A stretch of 14,202 nt of DNA. Origin: Promethearchaeota archaeon. Lineage in GTDB: Archaea; Asgardarchaeota; Lokiarchaeia; Sigynarchaeales; SOKP01. Positions within the stretch are counted from its first letter, which is position 1. Each line of letters begins with the position of its first letter. A program made the position numbers and the translations under genes. Below, piece after piece: positions 1 through 6,099 of this stretch. Under the pieces are notes generated by a model that made no database searches, was not told the origin of the DNA, and saw only the letters and a list, made by a program, of their open reading frames with translations. The DNA lies in the NCBI GenBank assembly GCA_019058515.1, contig JAHPYY010000001.1, positions 1 through 14,202 of the forward strand, in the 5' to 3' direction.

Positions 1-421
1 ATATTCTAAATTTATCAATGTTAACAAGTAAAGACAAGATAAATAGAAAAGTAAACACAGTGTTGCCTAAGATAAATGGATATCCAAAGGTTAGAATTCC
101 AATAATTAGATTATTCGGATCGTTAATGGCTAAAATCAACAAAAATGAGTATCCAACGAAAAGGAAATAAATACCATAGAATTTTTTGCTAAAAGAGTAG
201 TATTTTGGGGGTTCTTGCCCCTCTAATACAATTTCTTCAGATACGACATAATCTCTAAACTCTTTGAACCGATGCTTAATATCGTAACTTATACTATTCA
301 TTTTGTCCGTAATTTTTTGACCTAAAGATTTAGATTCTTTTTTTGTAATGTTTTTTTTAACAGATTCTTTTTTTTCTTTTGACTTTGAATTTTCAGGTGA
401 TTTTGATGTTTTTTTAGCCAT
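1..421 (-). CDS. Partial lysine-rich membrane protein, function unknown (3' end beyond window)
   Basis: Reading leftward from an ATG at 421-419, the frame stays open for 140 codons to the window edge, so the C-terminus is missing. Residues 1-40 are very rich in Lys and Ser with almost no hydrophobic residues (starts MAKKTSKSPENSKSKEKK), which suggests a disordered cytoplasmic tail. Residues 41-80 are amphipathic. Residues about 81-99 (FYGIYFLFVGYSFLLILAI) and about 104-133 are strongly hydrophobic and probably cross the membrane. There is no signal peptide. A TATA-like element at 443-452 lies 26 bases upstream of the ATG, supporting this start and a leaderless transcript. I do not recognise a family. 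The product is probably a small integral membrane protein anchored with its basic N-terminus inside. Confidence 0.7.
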   Translation of the reverse strand, partial: MAKKTSKSPENSKSKEKKESVKKNITKKESKSLGQKITDKMNSISYDIKHRFKEFRDYVVSEEIVLEGQEPPKYYSFSKKFYGIYFLFVGYSFLLILAINDPNNLIIGILTFGYPFILGNTVFTFLFILSLLVNIDKFRI

Positions 422-442
422 AATAAATAACCCTATCGATGA

Positions 443-452
443 AATATTAAAG
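443..452 (-). promoter_or_regulatory. TATA-like box for the membrane-protein gene
   Basis: On the minus strand the sequence reads CTTTAATATT, centred about 26 bases before the ATG at 421. This is the spacing expected of an archaeal TBP site driving a leaderless mRNA. Confidence 0.45.
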
Positions 453-561
453 AATTTAATTGTGAATATATTAAAAATAAATTAAAATAAATTATGTAGA
501 ATAATAATATAACATTTTCGAAGATCGGGAATTATATTTATACTATTAAGTTAATTTTCCC

Positions 562-575
562 TCGAGAATTCTCGA
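562..575. repeat. 14-bp perfect palindrome TCGAGAATTCTCGA
   Basis: The sequence at 562-575 is identical to its own reverse complement. It lies in the 332-base gap between two divergent genes (421 leftward, 754 rightward), about 110 bases from one TATA box and 145 from the other. A shorter inverted repeat (TTCAC / GTGAA, 587-591 and 599-603) follows closely. The rest of the gap shows only AT-rich promoter-like sequence. The palindrome could be an operator for a dimeric regulator. A related CGAGA-N3-TCTCG element occurs at 4054-4066. Confidence 0.5.
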
Positions 576-720
576 TTCTCCATCAGTTCACTATTATTGT
601 GAAACGATTAGCAAGCTATCTTGAGAAGTAATTAATGGGAATCCTATTATGAGTAATACTACGAAGTTTCATATTATTTGGATTAATTGTAGTAATTTTT
701 ATATATTTTGGATTATAAGG

Positions 721-728
721 TTTAAATA
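721..728 (+). promoter_or_regulatory. TATA-like box for the winged-helix gene
   Basis: TTTAAATA is centred about 29 bases before the ATG at 754, fitting a leaderless or nearly leaderless archaeal transcript. No Shine-Dalgarno-like sequence precedes the ATG. Confidence 0.5.
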
Positions 729-753
729 GAAAAAAGTAATTTTTATTTATAGA

Positions 754-1029
754 ATGCAAAGTCAAAATACTGACAAAGAAACATTAATCAAACTTATCAA
801 ACAAGCAATTGAATTACTGTGTGAAAAAAATATTTCCGAAGTGGTAATTCTCTCTTCTTATAAAATTAATTCTGTACTTAACGATGTGTACGGAATTGAT
901 ATAAAAGTTGACAAAATTGGGCGCATTCTAAACAATATTGCCAAAAGAAATCAGTTAAAACGATTAAATACCAATATTCCCAAATATAAACTCCATATCT
1001 CAATGGTTTCAAGTTTAAAATTTTTCTAA
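754..1029 (+). CDS. Small winged-helix-like protein (91 aa), putative DNA-binding regulator
   Basis: The predicted fold is helix (6-22), short strand or helix (24-34), helix (35-46), a recognition-helix-like stretch (51-69, containing DKIGRILNNIAKRNQLKRL) and then a beta-wing-like tail (NTNIPKYKLHI, 73-83). This order and the polar, Lys/Arg-rich third helix resemble a winged helix-turn-helix, but I cannot name the family. The protein is short, has no second domain and would act as a dimer if it is a regulator. A TATA-like box at 721-728 supports the start. The gene converges on the MPN- gene with 52 bases between the stops. A T-rich run on the plus strand (about 1087-1115, inside the Lys-rich end of the MPN- gene) could terminate its transcript. 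It is a candidate ligand for the palindrome at 562-575, by proximity only. Confidence 0.6.
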   Translation: MQSQNTDKETLIKLIKQAIELLCEKNISEVVILSSYKINSVLNDVYGIDIKVDKIGRILNNIAKRNQLKRLNTNIPKYKLHISMVSSLKFF

Positions 1030-1081
1030 GACATTCTCGTTTACAATAAATAAGTAATAATGAATAAAAATCGTTTCAATC

Positions 1082-2431
1082 TTAGATTTTTTTAAATTCT
1101 TTTGTTATTTTTTTCAATTTCGTAAGTGAATCATCAAAATTTCGAAATTCCGTTTCAATTTGATTGATATTATTTTCTAAATCCGCAAATTTAACAAGAA
1201 TTTCGTTTGAAGTATTTTGTTTTATATCATTTAGTCTTTCACTTAAGGTACGTGTGCTAATTTCTAAACTTGCAAGTTGTTCTTCAATGTTTCCTCTTGT
1301 AGTTTTTAAGTTTTCATTTAGTGTGGCTCTCTCCTCAGAAATTGCTTTGAGAATTGTATCAATTCCCTTTAATTTATCGTTTATCTTTTCGATGGCCGAC
1401 TTAATATTTTGATTAAACTGCTCTGAAATAAAATCGTAAATACCTTTCTCGAAATTAGTTTCGAATGACTTAAAATCTTTGAAAGAATTCACTTTTTCTT
1501 CGACGATTCTATATGTTAAGTCCTCTAAAGAAAGAATTGAATCTGATATTTGGTCTTCAAACCATACAGTTAATTTTGGAAAACCATAAAACGAAGAATC
1601 TTTTAACTGAGAAATGTAGTTAGATAAAACTTCATTATTTTTTATGATATTATTACTATTTACATCTATAAAATTTTTAATCTGGTTTTGCAATATTGCG
1701 TTAAAGCGATTAGTAAATAATTCCAAACATTCATTGAAATTTTCTTGAAACTTTCCAACATTTATATCGATGTACTCGCTTTCAGAGCTCTTAACGCCTA
1801 CAGTTCCGGGAATCTCTTGGAGATCCTTCATTTCTGAGGGAAGAATTTCAGATACTTCTTTAATTAACAACGGTGATTTCTTATGAAAATCTTCTACAAA
1901 TTTTTTTACCCAACTAAAGAATTCCAAGGAATTAGGAGTTTCAATTTCAAATGATAAAGTTGAAAGTTTATTTATATGCTCTAGATCGTTTATTCTGTAA
2001 ATGGAAAAACCAAAATTTTTGTTATAATCAAATAAAGCGTGATCAAAAATAAGACAGACAGCTTTTTTATTATACGATCTTTGAAAGTAAGCTTGATTTA
2101 CAAAATCAGACTCCTTTAGTTCAACGCCTTCGTTAGGATGGGATCGATACCATCCAATAATTTCAGTACCTTCAGATTCGAATTTACTTTGTAAGTTTCT
2201 AAATATTTCTGTGTCCTTTGAAGAAAACGGCTCGTCTAAAGAACTTCCATGCTTAATGGGAATTGCTCGTGTAATTCGTAGCTGATCATTTCGTATGTTG
2301 CCTAGGCATAATCCCATTACAGGGGAAAACTCACGGAATTTATCGTCTATAAATCTAAACAAATGAACAATCATATTTCTTAACGGTTCTTTCGCTAGAA
2401 ATACCTCTTTGTTCTTGGAATTATTGTTCAA
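1082..2431 (-). CDS. MPN-domain protein lacking JAMM metal ligands (MPN-), with long C-terminal coiled coil; probable partner of the MPN+ protein
   Basis: Residues about 10-165 form an MPN/JAB1 domain colinear with the upstream gene product: shared stretches are NMIVHLFRF, VMGLCLG, GWYRSHP and IFDH...GFSIYRI. The catalytic set is mostly gone. The general-base Glu is Pro37, the first His of HxH is Arg96 and the Ser of SxxD is Lys106; only His98 and Asp109 remain. It should therefore neither bind zinc nor cut, like the MPN- subunits Rpn8, CSN6, eIF3f and Abraxas. Residues about 225-449 are Lys/Glu/Asn-rich and predicted helical, mostly coiled coil. The start is TTG at 2431, six bases after the stop of the upstream gene, with a GGGTGA Shine-Dalgarno-like sequence at 2442-2447; starting at the next in-frame ATG (residue 20) would cut into the domain. 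It is translated as the second gene of an operon. The role as a pseudoenzyme scaffold is inferred. Confidence 0.85.
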   Translation of the reverse strand: MNNNSKNKEVFLAKEPLRNMIVHLFRFIDDKFREFSPVMGLCLGNIRNDQLRITRAIPIKHGSSLDEPFSSKDTEIFRNLQSKFESEGTEIIGWYRSHPNEGVELKESDFVNQAYFQRSYNKKAVCLIFDHALFDYNKNFGFSIYRINDLEHINKLSTLSFEIETPNSLEFFSWVKKFVEDFHKKSPLLIKEVSEILPSEMKDLQEIPGTVGVKSSESEYIDINVGKFQENFNECLELFTNRFNAILQNQIKNFIDVNSNNIIKNNEVLSNYISQLKDSSFYGFPKLTVWFEDQISDSILSLEDLTYRIVEEKVNSFKDFKSFETNFEKGIYDFISEQFNQNIKSAIEKINDKLKGIDTILKAISEERATLNENLKTTRGNIEEQLASLEISTRTLSERLNDIKQNTSNEILVKFADLENNINQIETEFRNFDDSLTKLKKITKEFKKI

Positions 2432-2437
2432 TAGAAT

Positions 2438-3928
2438 TTATTCACCCATTTTTTCTAGTTTCTTAATTTTCTTTTGTAAAGCTTGGTTATCACTTTCCAA
2501 CTTTTTTATTTTAGTCCTCAGATTTTTCATTTCTGATCTATTATCGTTTATTTCCTTCGTAAATTTTTCTTTTGCTTTCTCAATCTCTTCTATTACCTGA
2601 AGGTATTCCGATTTTAACTTAGATAATGAACCAAATTGAGCAAGAAATTTACTATTATAATTTGATAATGCTTTGTCTACTTCATTAGTTAACACTAAAA
2701 GAGTTGATTGGAAATTTTCTTCAATTTTATTCTGATTCTCTATATGTTGATTTTGGAGTTTTCTTTCCTTGTCAATAATGAAGTTAATTTCTTGAGAAAA
2801 GGAATTTATTGCATTTAGAATGTTATTCATATCGTCAAAAACAAGGTTAATTTCGGTGGTGATAGCGTTTGTGGGATTATTGATAGTGTCTATAGTTAGA
2901 TTTTGTAAATTTATTTTTATGGATTCAGTATATTTTTGGAGTTGTTCTTTTAGGTGAACTAAATCATCGCTAATAACATCGAACTTATCATTAATATCAT
3001 ATTCTAAACCATTTATTTTATCTTTTAAATTAATTTTTAAAAACTTCTGAGTTTCTTTTAATCCGTTACTTACAATTTGCTTTAAGTCTATTAGATCGCG
3101 TGATGTATTTAGAGAAAAGACTTCTTGTGTTTTTGAAAAATTAACTATCCATCTATTTAGTTCATGAATTACTGGTTCAATTGAAATATCGATTAACTTA
3201 GAAATACTACTTTTAAGTGAGCCAAGAATTTCTTTACTGTCTAGCTCAACCGCTTCAATTAGTAATTGATTTTTAGAGATATCTTCTATGTCTGAAAATA
3301 AATCTGGAGATTCATTAATTTCCTTGATAGGGGGCTCCTTAGTGTGAACTGACTTTACCAATTCTATAAGCTTAAAGTAATAATCAAGACTATCAGGAGG
3401 TTCCACAATAGTCTTCACTTCATAATAGTTTGAACTTGCACCCTTATCGGGATTTTCTAAACGAAAAGTTCTAAATCCCATATCATCTTGGTTTTCTAAA
3501 TATGTATGGTCGAATACGATACCAATAGCGCTCGGATTAGGAGTTTGCCATCCAACTTGATTAATAACATCCGTAGTACTAAAAAAAATTCCCAGATTTG
3601 GATGCGAATGATACCAACCCACGCTAAACCAATTTTTTTCAGCGTATTGTTCGTCTACAAGTGCAAATGAAGCATAATCTTCAGGAGCAAATGAAACTTC
3701 AATAGAGCCTCCGTGCGATATAGGTACTGCCTCTTCGATGATAAGATCTTTTATAGTTTGAGGACCATCCTTTAAATGTCCTATTAATACACCCATTACT
3801 TCCTTATATGTTCTTCTAGATTTTGTTTTACTGCCAAAACGTAACACATGTACAAGCATATTGTAATATGCTTTTGGCTTAATAATTACGACCGAATTAT
3901 CTCCAGGATTTGATTTTAACTTGCTCAT
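2438..3928 (-). CDS. MPN+/JAMM metalloprotease-like protein with long C-terminal coiled coil (putative isopeptidase)
   Basis: Residues about 12-175 are an MPN domain with a complete JAMM motif: Glu43 in YKEVMGVLIG, then GWYHSHPNLGIFFSTTD giving His107, His109, Ser117 and Asp120 (E...HxHx7SxxD). By family knowledge (Rpn11, CSN5, BRCC36, AMSH) this site holds Zn2+ and cleaves isopeptide bonds of ubiquitin-like conjugates. Residues about 176-230 are an acidic linker and about 230-496 are predicted helical, ending in a clear heptad coiled coil (about 440-496). At 496 aa it is far longer than minimal prokaryotic JAMM proteins of roughly 120-150 aa. There is no signal peptide, so it is cytoplasmic. 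The ATG at 3928 has a TATA-like box 29 bases upstream. The next gene, encoding the degenerate paralogue, starts 6 bases after the stop, so the two are probably made together and heterodimerise. The substrate is unknown. A catalytic role in C-terminal processing or deconjugation is inferred. Confidence 0.88.
   Translation of the reverse strand: MSKLKSNPGDNSVVIIKPKAYYNMLVHVLRFGSKTKSRRTYKEVMGVLIGHLKDGPQTIKDLIIEEAVPISHGGSIEVSFAPEDYASFALVDEQYAEKNWFSVGWYHSHPNLGIFFSTTDVINQVGWQTPNPSAIGIVFDHTYLENQDDMGFRTFRLENPDKGASSNYYEVKTIVEPPDSLDYYFKLIELVKSVHTKEPPIKEINESPDLFSDIEDISKNQLLIEAVELDSKEILGSLKSSISKLIDISIEPVIHELNRWIVNFSKTQEVFSLNTSRDLIDLKQIVSNGLKETQKFLKINLKDKINGLEYDINDKFDVISDDLVHLKEQLQKYTESIKINLQNLTIDTINNPTNAITTEINLVFDDMNNILNAINSFSQEINFIIDKERKLQNQHIENQNKIEENFQSTLLVLTNEVDKALSNYNSKFLAQFGSLSKLKSEYLQVIEEIEKAKEKFTKEINDNRSEMKNLRTKIKKLESDNQALQKKIKKLEKMGE
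2442..2447 (-). promoter_or_regulatory. Shine-Dalgarno-like site deciding the TTG start of the MPN- gene
   Basis: On the minus strand GGGTGA sits about 10 bases before the TTG at 2431, inside the last codons of the MPN+ gene. It matches the archaeal GGTGA anti-16S core. The first genes of transcription units here mostly lack such sites, consistent with leadered translation only for the internal operon gene. Confidence 0.45.
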
Positions 3929-3952
3929 TATTTCGCAACTAAACTATCAATG

Positions 3953-3961
3953 TAATTTAAG
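3953..3961 (-). promoter_or_regulatory. TATA-like box for the MPN+/MPN- operon
   Basis: On the minus strand CTTAAATTA is centred about 29 bases upstream of the ATG at 3928, consistent with a leaderless operon transcript. Confidence 0.5.
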
Positions 3962-4053
3962 AAATAACTTCCTAACAACATTTTACGTTTTAAGTAAAAT
4001 AAAGATTCTCTTTTATTTTAATTAAATTCCTTAGTTCCTTTCGCTATACTTTG

Positions 4054-4066
4054 CGAGATAATCTCG
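4054..4066. repeat. Inverted repeat CGAGA-TAA-TCTCG upstream of the MPN operon
   Basis: Two 5-base arms flank a 3-base centre, about 95 bases upstream of the operon TATA box. The half-sites are the same as those of the palindrome at 562-575 (spacing 2 there, 3 here). It may be an operator, or one of two chance hits in AT-rich DNA. Confidence 0.3.
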
Positions 4067-4071
4067 AAATT

Positions 4072-4091
4072 GGAGTAAAAAATAAAAAAGG
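4072..4091 (-). terminator. Probable oligo-T terminator after the zinc-ribbon gene
   Basis: Read on the minus strand this segment is CC followed by two T6 runs split by one A, then ACTCC. It lies about 100 bases past the stop codon of the zinc-ribbon gene and before the MPN operon promoter. Archaeal RNA polymerase terminates at such T-tracts. No hairpin is needed or seen. Confidence 0.4.
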
Positions 4092-4188
4092 ACTTAGTAC
4101 GATTCTCTTATCCCGATTTTAAATATAAGAGGTCTTTCGAGGGAAGGTAACTTACTTTTTTTGTCTTTAATGCGTTAAACATCAATGA

Positions 4189-4830
4189 TTAATGGGGTAG
4201 TGGTTTCCCACAGTAAGGACAGAATTTCCAGCTTAAGTCTTTTCCACAATGTGGGCAAAACAGTGAGCTTTCAGCTCCACGACCAGAAGTAACCTGTGGG
4301 GTATCCCCTGAAGGAATCGAGGGTAAATCACGTTTTATTGTTGGGGTTTGAGCTTCTTGTTCTTTCCTAAATTGAAGGGTTTGCTGAAATGCTTTACGCG
4401 TATCTTCTTCTGAGACTCGTTTGGGTTCCTGAGCCTTATCTACTACCCAACCAGAAGTTTTTGGTCTCTTTAATTCTGATTGGGGCACTTTCTCTAATTG
4501 AATTTCCTTAGTTTCCATTATAGGGGCTTTAACCGAGCGCTGTTGTTTCTTATCGATGGCTTGTTTTACTAGCGCTTGCGTTGTTTTCATTACTTGATGG
4601 GGATTTATATTAGGAATTGCGACAGTTCTTAATACCCATCCCACTATGAGATTTTGATTGGGAAAGCCACCTGTTGTATCTTCATCTTTATAAACATAAG
4701 AATCTATAACATCTTTTCCTTTCAATATTCTTGAAGCCCATTTTTCGTTAATTAGGCCTAATTGGAGTCGATAGCTCGTTCCTGGAATACCTAACTGCGA
4801 AGTAAGGGGTGCAAAACCAGTTTCAACCAT
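4189..4830 (-). CDS. Protein with C-terminal zinc ribbon and unrecognised N-terminal domain
   Basis: The protein has 213 aa from the ATG at 4830 (217 aa if the in-frame TTG at 4842 is used; the only upstream signals are a TATA-like tract at 4881-4890 and an AAGGT at about 4844-4848, which would fit a short leader and the ATG). Residues about 15-92 look like a compact alpha/beta domain (motifs SYRLQLGLINEKW and NLIVGWVLRTVAIPNI) that I cannot assign. Residues about 95-185 are charged and Pro/Gln-rich, probably a flexible linker. The C-terminus carries CPHCGKDLSWKFCPYCG (Cys192, 195, 204, 207), a CxxC-x8-CxxC zinc ribbon. The gene lies between MPN genes and is divergent from the one at 5022, sharing a 190-base promoter region. 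It may be an adaptor or binding partner for the MPN proteins, since zinc ribbons often recognise protein or nucleic acid. That is inference from context. Confidence 0.75.
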   Translation of the reverse strand: MVETGFAPLTSQLGIPGTSYRLQLGLINEKWASRILKGKDVIDSYVYKDEDTTGGFPNQNLIVGWVLRTVAIPNINPHQVMKTTQALVKQAIDKKQQRSVKAPIMETKEIQLEKVPQSELKRPKTSGWVVDKAQEPKRVSEEDTRKAFQQTLQFRKEQEAQTPTIKRDLPSIPSGDTPQVTSGRGAESSLFCPHCGKDLSWKFCPYCGKPLPH

Positions 4831-4992
4831 TTTTATGTCCAACCTTTAATATTCTTCTATACTATGAATATGGTATTTCATAAATATAAATAATATTACC
4901 CTTTGTTTCTAATAAATTAAGATTTGCCACTTATGTGTATGGAATTTAATAAAAATTAAAATACAAAAATTTGTATTAGTCATTTAATCAGA

Positions 4993-5002
4993 TTTTTATA
5001 AA
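4993..5002 (+). promoter_or_regulatory. TATA-like box for the third MPN gene
   Basis: TTTTTATAAA is centred about 25 bases before the ATG at 5022. An AGGA at 5010-5013 also precedes the ATG by about 9 bases, so a short leader cannot be excluded. Confidence 0.5.
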
Positions 5003-5021
5003 CAATCTAAAGGAATATAAA

Positions 5022-5984
5022 ATGTCCATTGTAATTCCGAAAAAAGTATATTTCACCGTTATTGCAGCAGCTGTAAGATATGCAAACCAACGAATCCCCG
5101 GAGACGAATGGTTAGAGGTAAGTGGTGTTTTTACGGGCAAAAATGAAGGTAAAAAAAAAAATCAAATTGTAACTGTTTCTCAAGCTCACCCCATCATGCA
5201 CCAAAAGTTGGATAAAAATGCAGTAATCGACAAATATAAGTGGGATGATGAAGATTACGAAGCGTTATATATTATCGACGACGAAACGTTTTCAAAAGGA
5301 GAATTTGTTGTAGGTTGGTGGCACTCTCATCCCGGATTTAAAGTTATGATGAGTCACATCGACATCAAGACTACCTTGAGCTATCAAACAAATAACCCCT
5401 TGGCCATCTCAATGGTTTTCAACCCAATGCGGCTTATACGACAAATTGAATTGCCTAATAGAAAAGGCGACCCAGATATTAAATTAAAACACGATCCAGG
5501 CTTTAAGATCTTCAGGTTAAACGATGTATCTCAAGGAATACAAGCTAGTTATCATGAAGTTGATTTTACGCTTCAAGGATTTGAAAATCAAGAGCAAGCT
5601 GTCAAACAAGCTCAAAAGTTCGTCGTGGATGTAACTAATTTTTTCCCTAAAGAAAATCTACTAGAAACCTATCAAAATTTTGTTCAAGATAGAATCACTC
5701 AACTTAATTCAAAAATAATGGGTACAGGGGAATATCTAAAAACCTTAGTACGCAAAGGTGAATCACATAGAGTAAGCGAGGTTCTTGAGAGTCAAAAGAA
5801 AGATATACGAAATTACATCGCTGAAACATTCATTAAAATTGAAAATATCAAGGAATATATGGATTATTTAGAGTATAAAGAGAGGAATATAATAATTCCA
5901 CAAATACAAGAAGTCTTATCTTCTTGGGATCAAGCTATTGAGTCCTTAGACCCTAATTTGGCATCTCTTTCAGCCAATTTATAA
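5022..5984 (+). CDS. MPN+/JAMM protein with C-terminal helical region (Rpn11-like putative isopeptidase)
   Basis: Residues about 3-180 form an MPN domain with all JAMM residues: Glu32 in WLEVSGVFTG, then GWWHSHPGFKVMMSHID giving His101, His103, Ser111 and Asp114. The segment AISMVFNP followed by PGFKIFRL is typical of Rpn11/CSN5-type domains. An insert at about 139-158 is rich in charged residues. Residues about 188-320 are predicted helices, similar in kind to the C-terminal bundle helices of Rpn11 and CSN5 and much shorter than the coiled coils of the two MPN proteins on the other strand. It differs from that pair in sequence (no NM-VH--RF motif), so it is a separate MPN lineage and not a recent duplicate. 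It is probably a cytoplasmic zinc peptidase acting on isopeptide or C-terminal peptide bonds. Its partner and substrate are unknown. Confidence 0.87.
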   Translation: MSIVIPKKVYFTVIAAAVRYANQRIPGDEWLEVSGVFTGKNEGKKKNQIVTVSQAHPIMHQKLDKNAVIDKYKWDDEDYEALYIIDDETFSKGEFVVGWWHSHPGFKVMMSHIDIKTTLSYQTNNPLAISMVFNPMRLIRQIELPNRKGDPDIKLKHDPGFKIFRLNDVSQGIQASYHEVDFTLQGFENQEQAVKQAQKFVVDVTNFFPKENLLETYQNFVQDRITQLNSKIMGTGEYLKTLVRKGESHRVSEVLESQKKDIRNYIAETFIKIENIKEYMDYLEYKERNIIIPQIQEVLSSWDQAIESLDPNLASLSANL

Positions 5985-5993
5985 AAATAATCC

Positions 5994-6009
5994 TATTTTT
6001 AATATTTTT
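5994..6009 (+). terminator. Probable oligo-T terminator after the third MPN gene
   Basis: Two T5 runs (TATTTTTAATATTTTT) lie 10-25 bases after the stop codon, as in archaeal intrinsic termination. Confidence 0.4.
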
Positions 6010-6039
6010 AAAAAATTAAAAACATATTAATGTAAGATT

Positions 6040-6059
6040 ACCTTTTTTGGATAAAAGGT
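6040..6059. repeat. Inverted repeat ACCTTTT-N6-AAAAGGT upstream of the AAA+/VWA gene
   Basis: Seven-base perfect arms with a 6-base centre lie about 12 bases upstream of the TATA box at 6071-6078. The position fits a transcription-factor site near the BRE/TATA. It is also compatible with chance in AT-rich sequence. Confidence 0.3.
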
Positions 6060-6070
6060 TGTTTACTTAA

Positions 6071-6078
6071 CTTTTATA
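6071..6078 (+). promoter_or_regulatory. TATA-like box for the AAA+/VWA gene
   Basis: CTTTTATA is centred 25 bases before the ATG at 6100. This favours that ATG over the TTG at 6094. Confidence 0.5.
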
Positions 6079-6099
6079 GCTCAAAACTAAATATTGATT

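Noticed and set aside
562..660. Structured small RNA in the 422-753 gap
   Set aside because: The palindrome and the short TTCAC/GTGAA repeat do not build a consistent extended fold, and no C/D or H/ACA box pattern or tRNA-like element is seen.
1164..1412. Open frame on the plus strand inside the MPN- gene
   Set aside because: Rich in Ser/Phe/Leu as expected from the antisense of a Lys/Glu/Asn-rich coiled coil; no promoter and no motif.
1082..2431. MPN- protein as an active JAMM peptidase
   Set aside because: Glu, first His and Ser of the motif are replaced by Pro, Arg and Lys, so zinc binding and catalysis are not expected.
2409..2600. Plus-strand frame encoding a hydrophobic 63-aa peptide
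   Set aside because: Antisense of the Lys/Glu-rich coiled-coil end of the MPN+ gene, which always gives Phe/Leu/Ser-rich frames.
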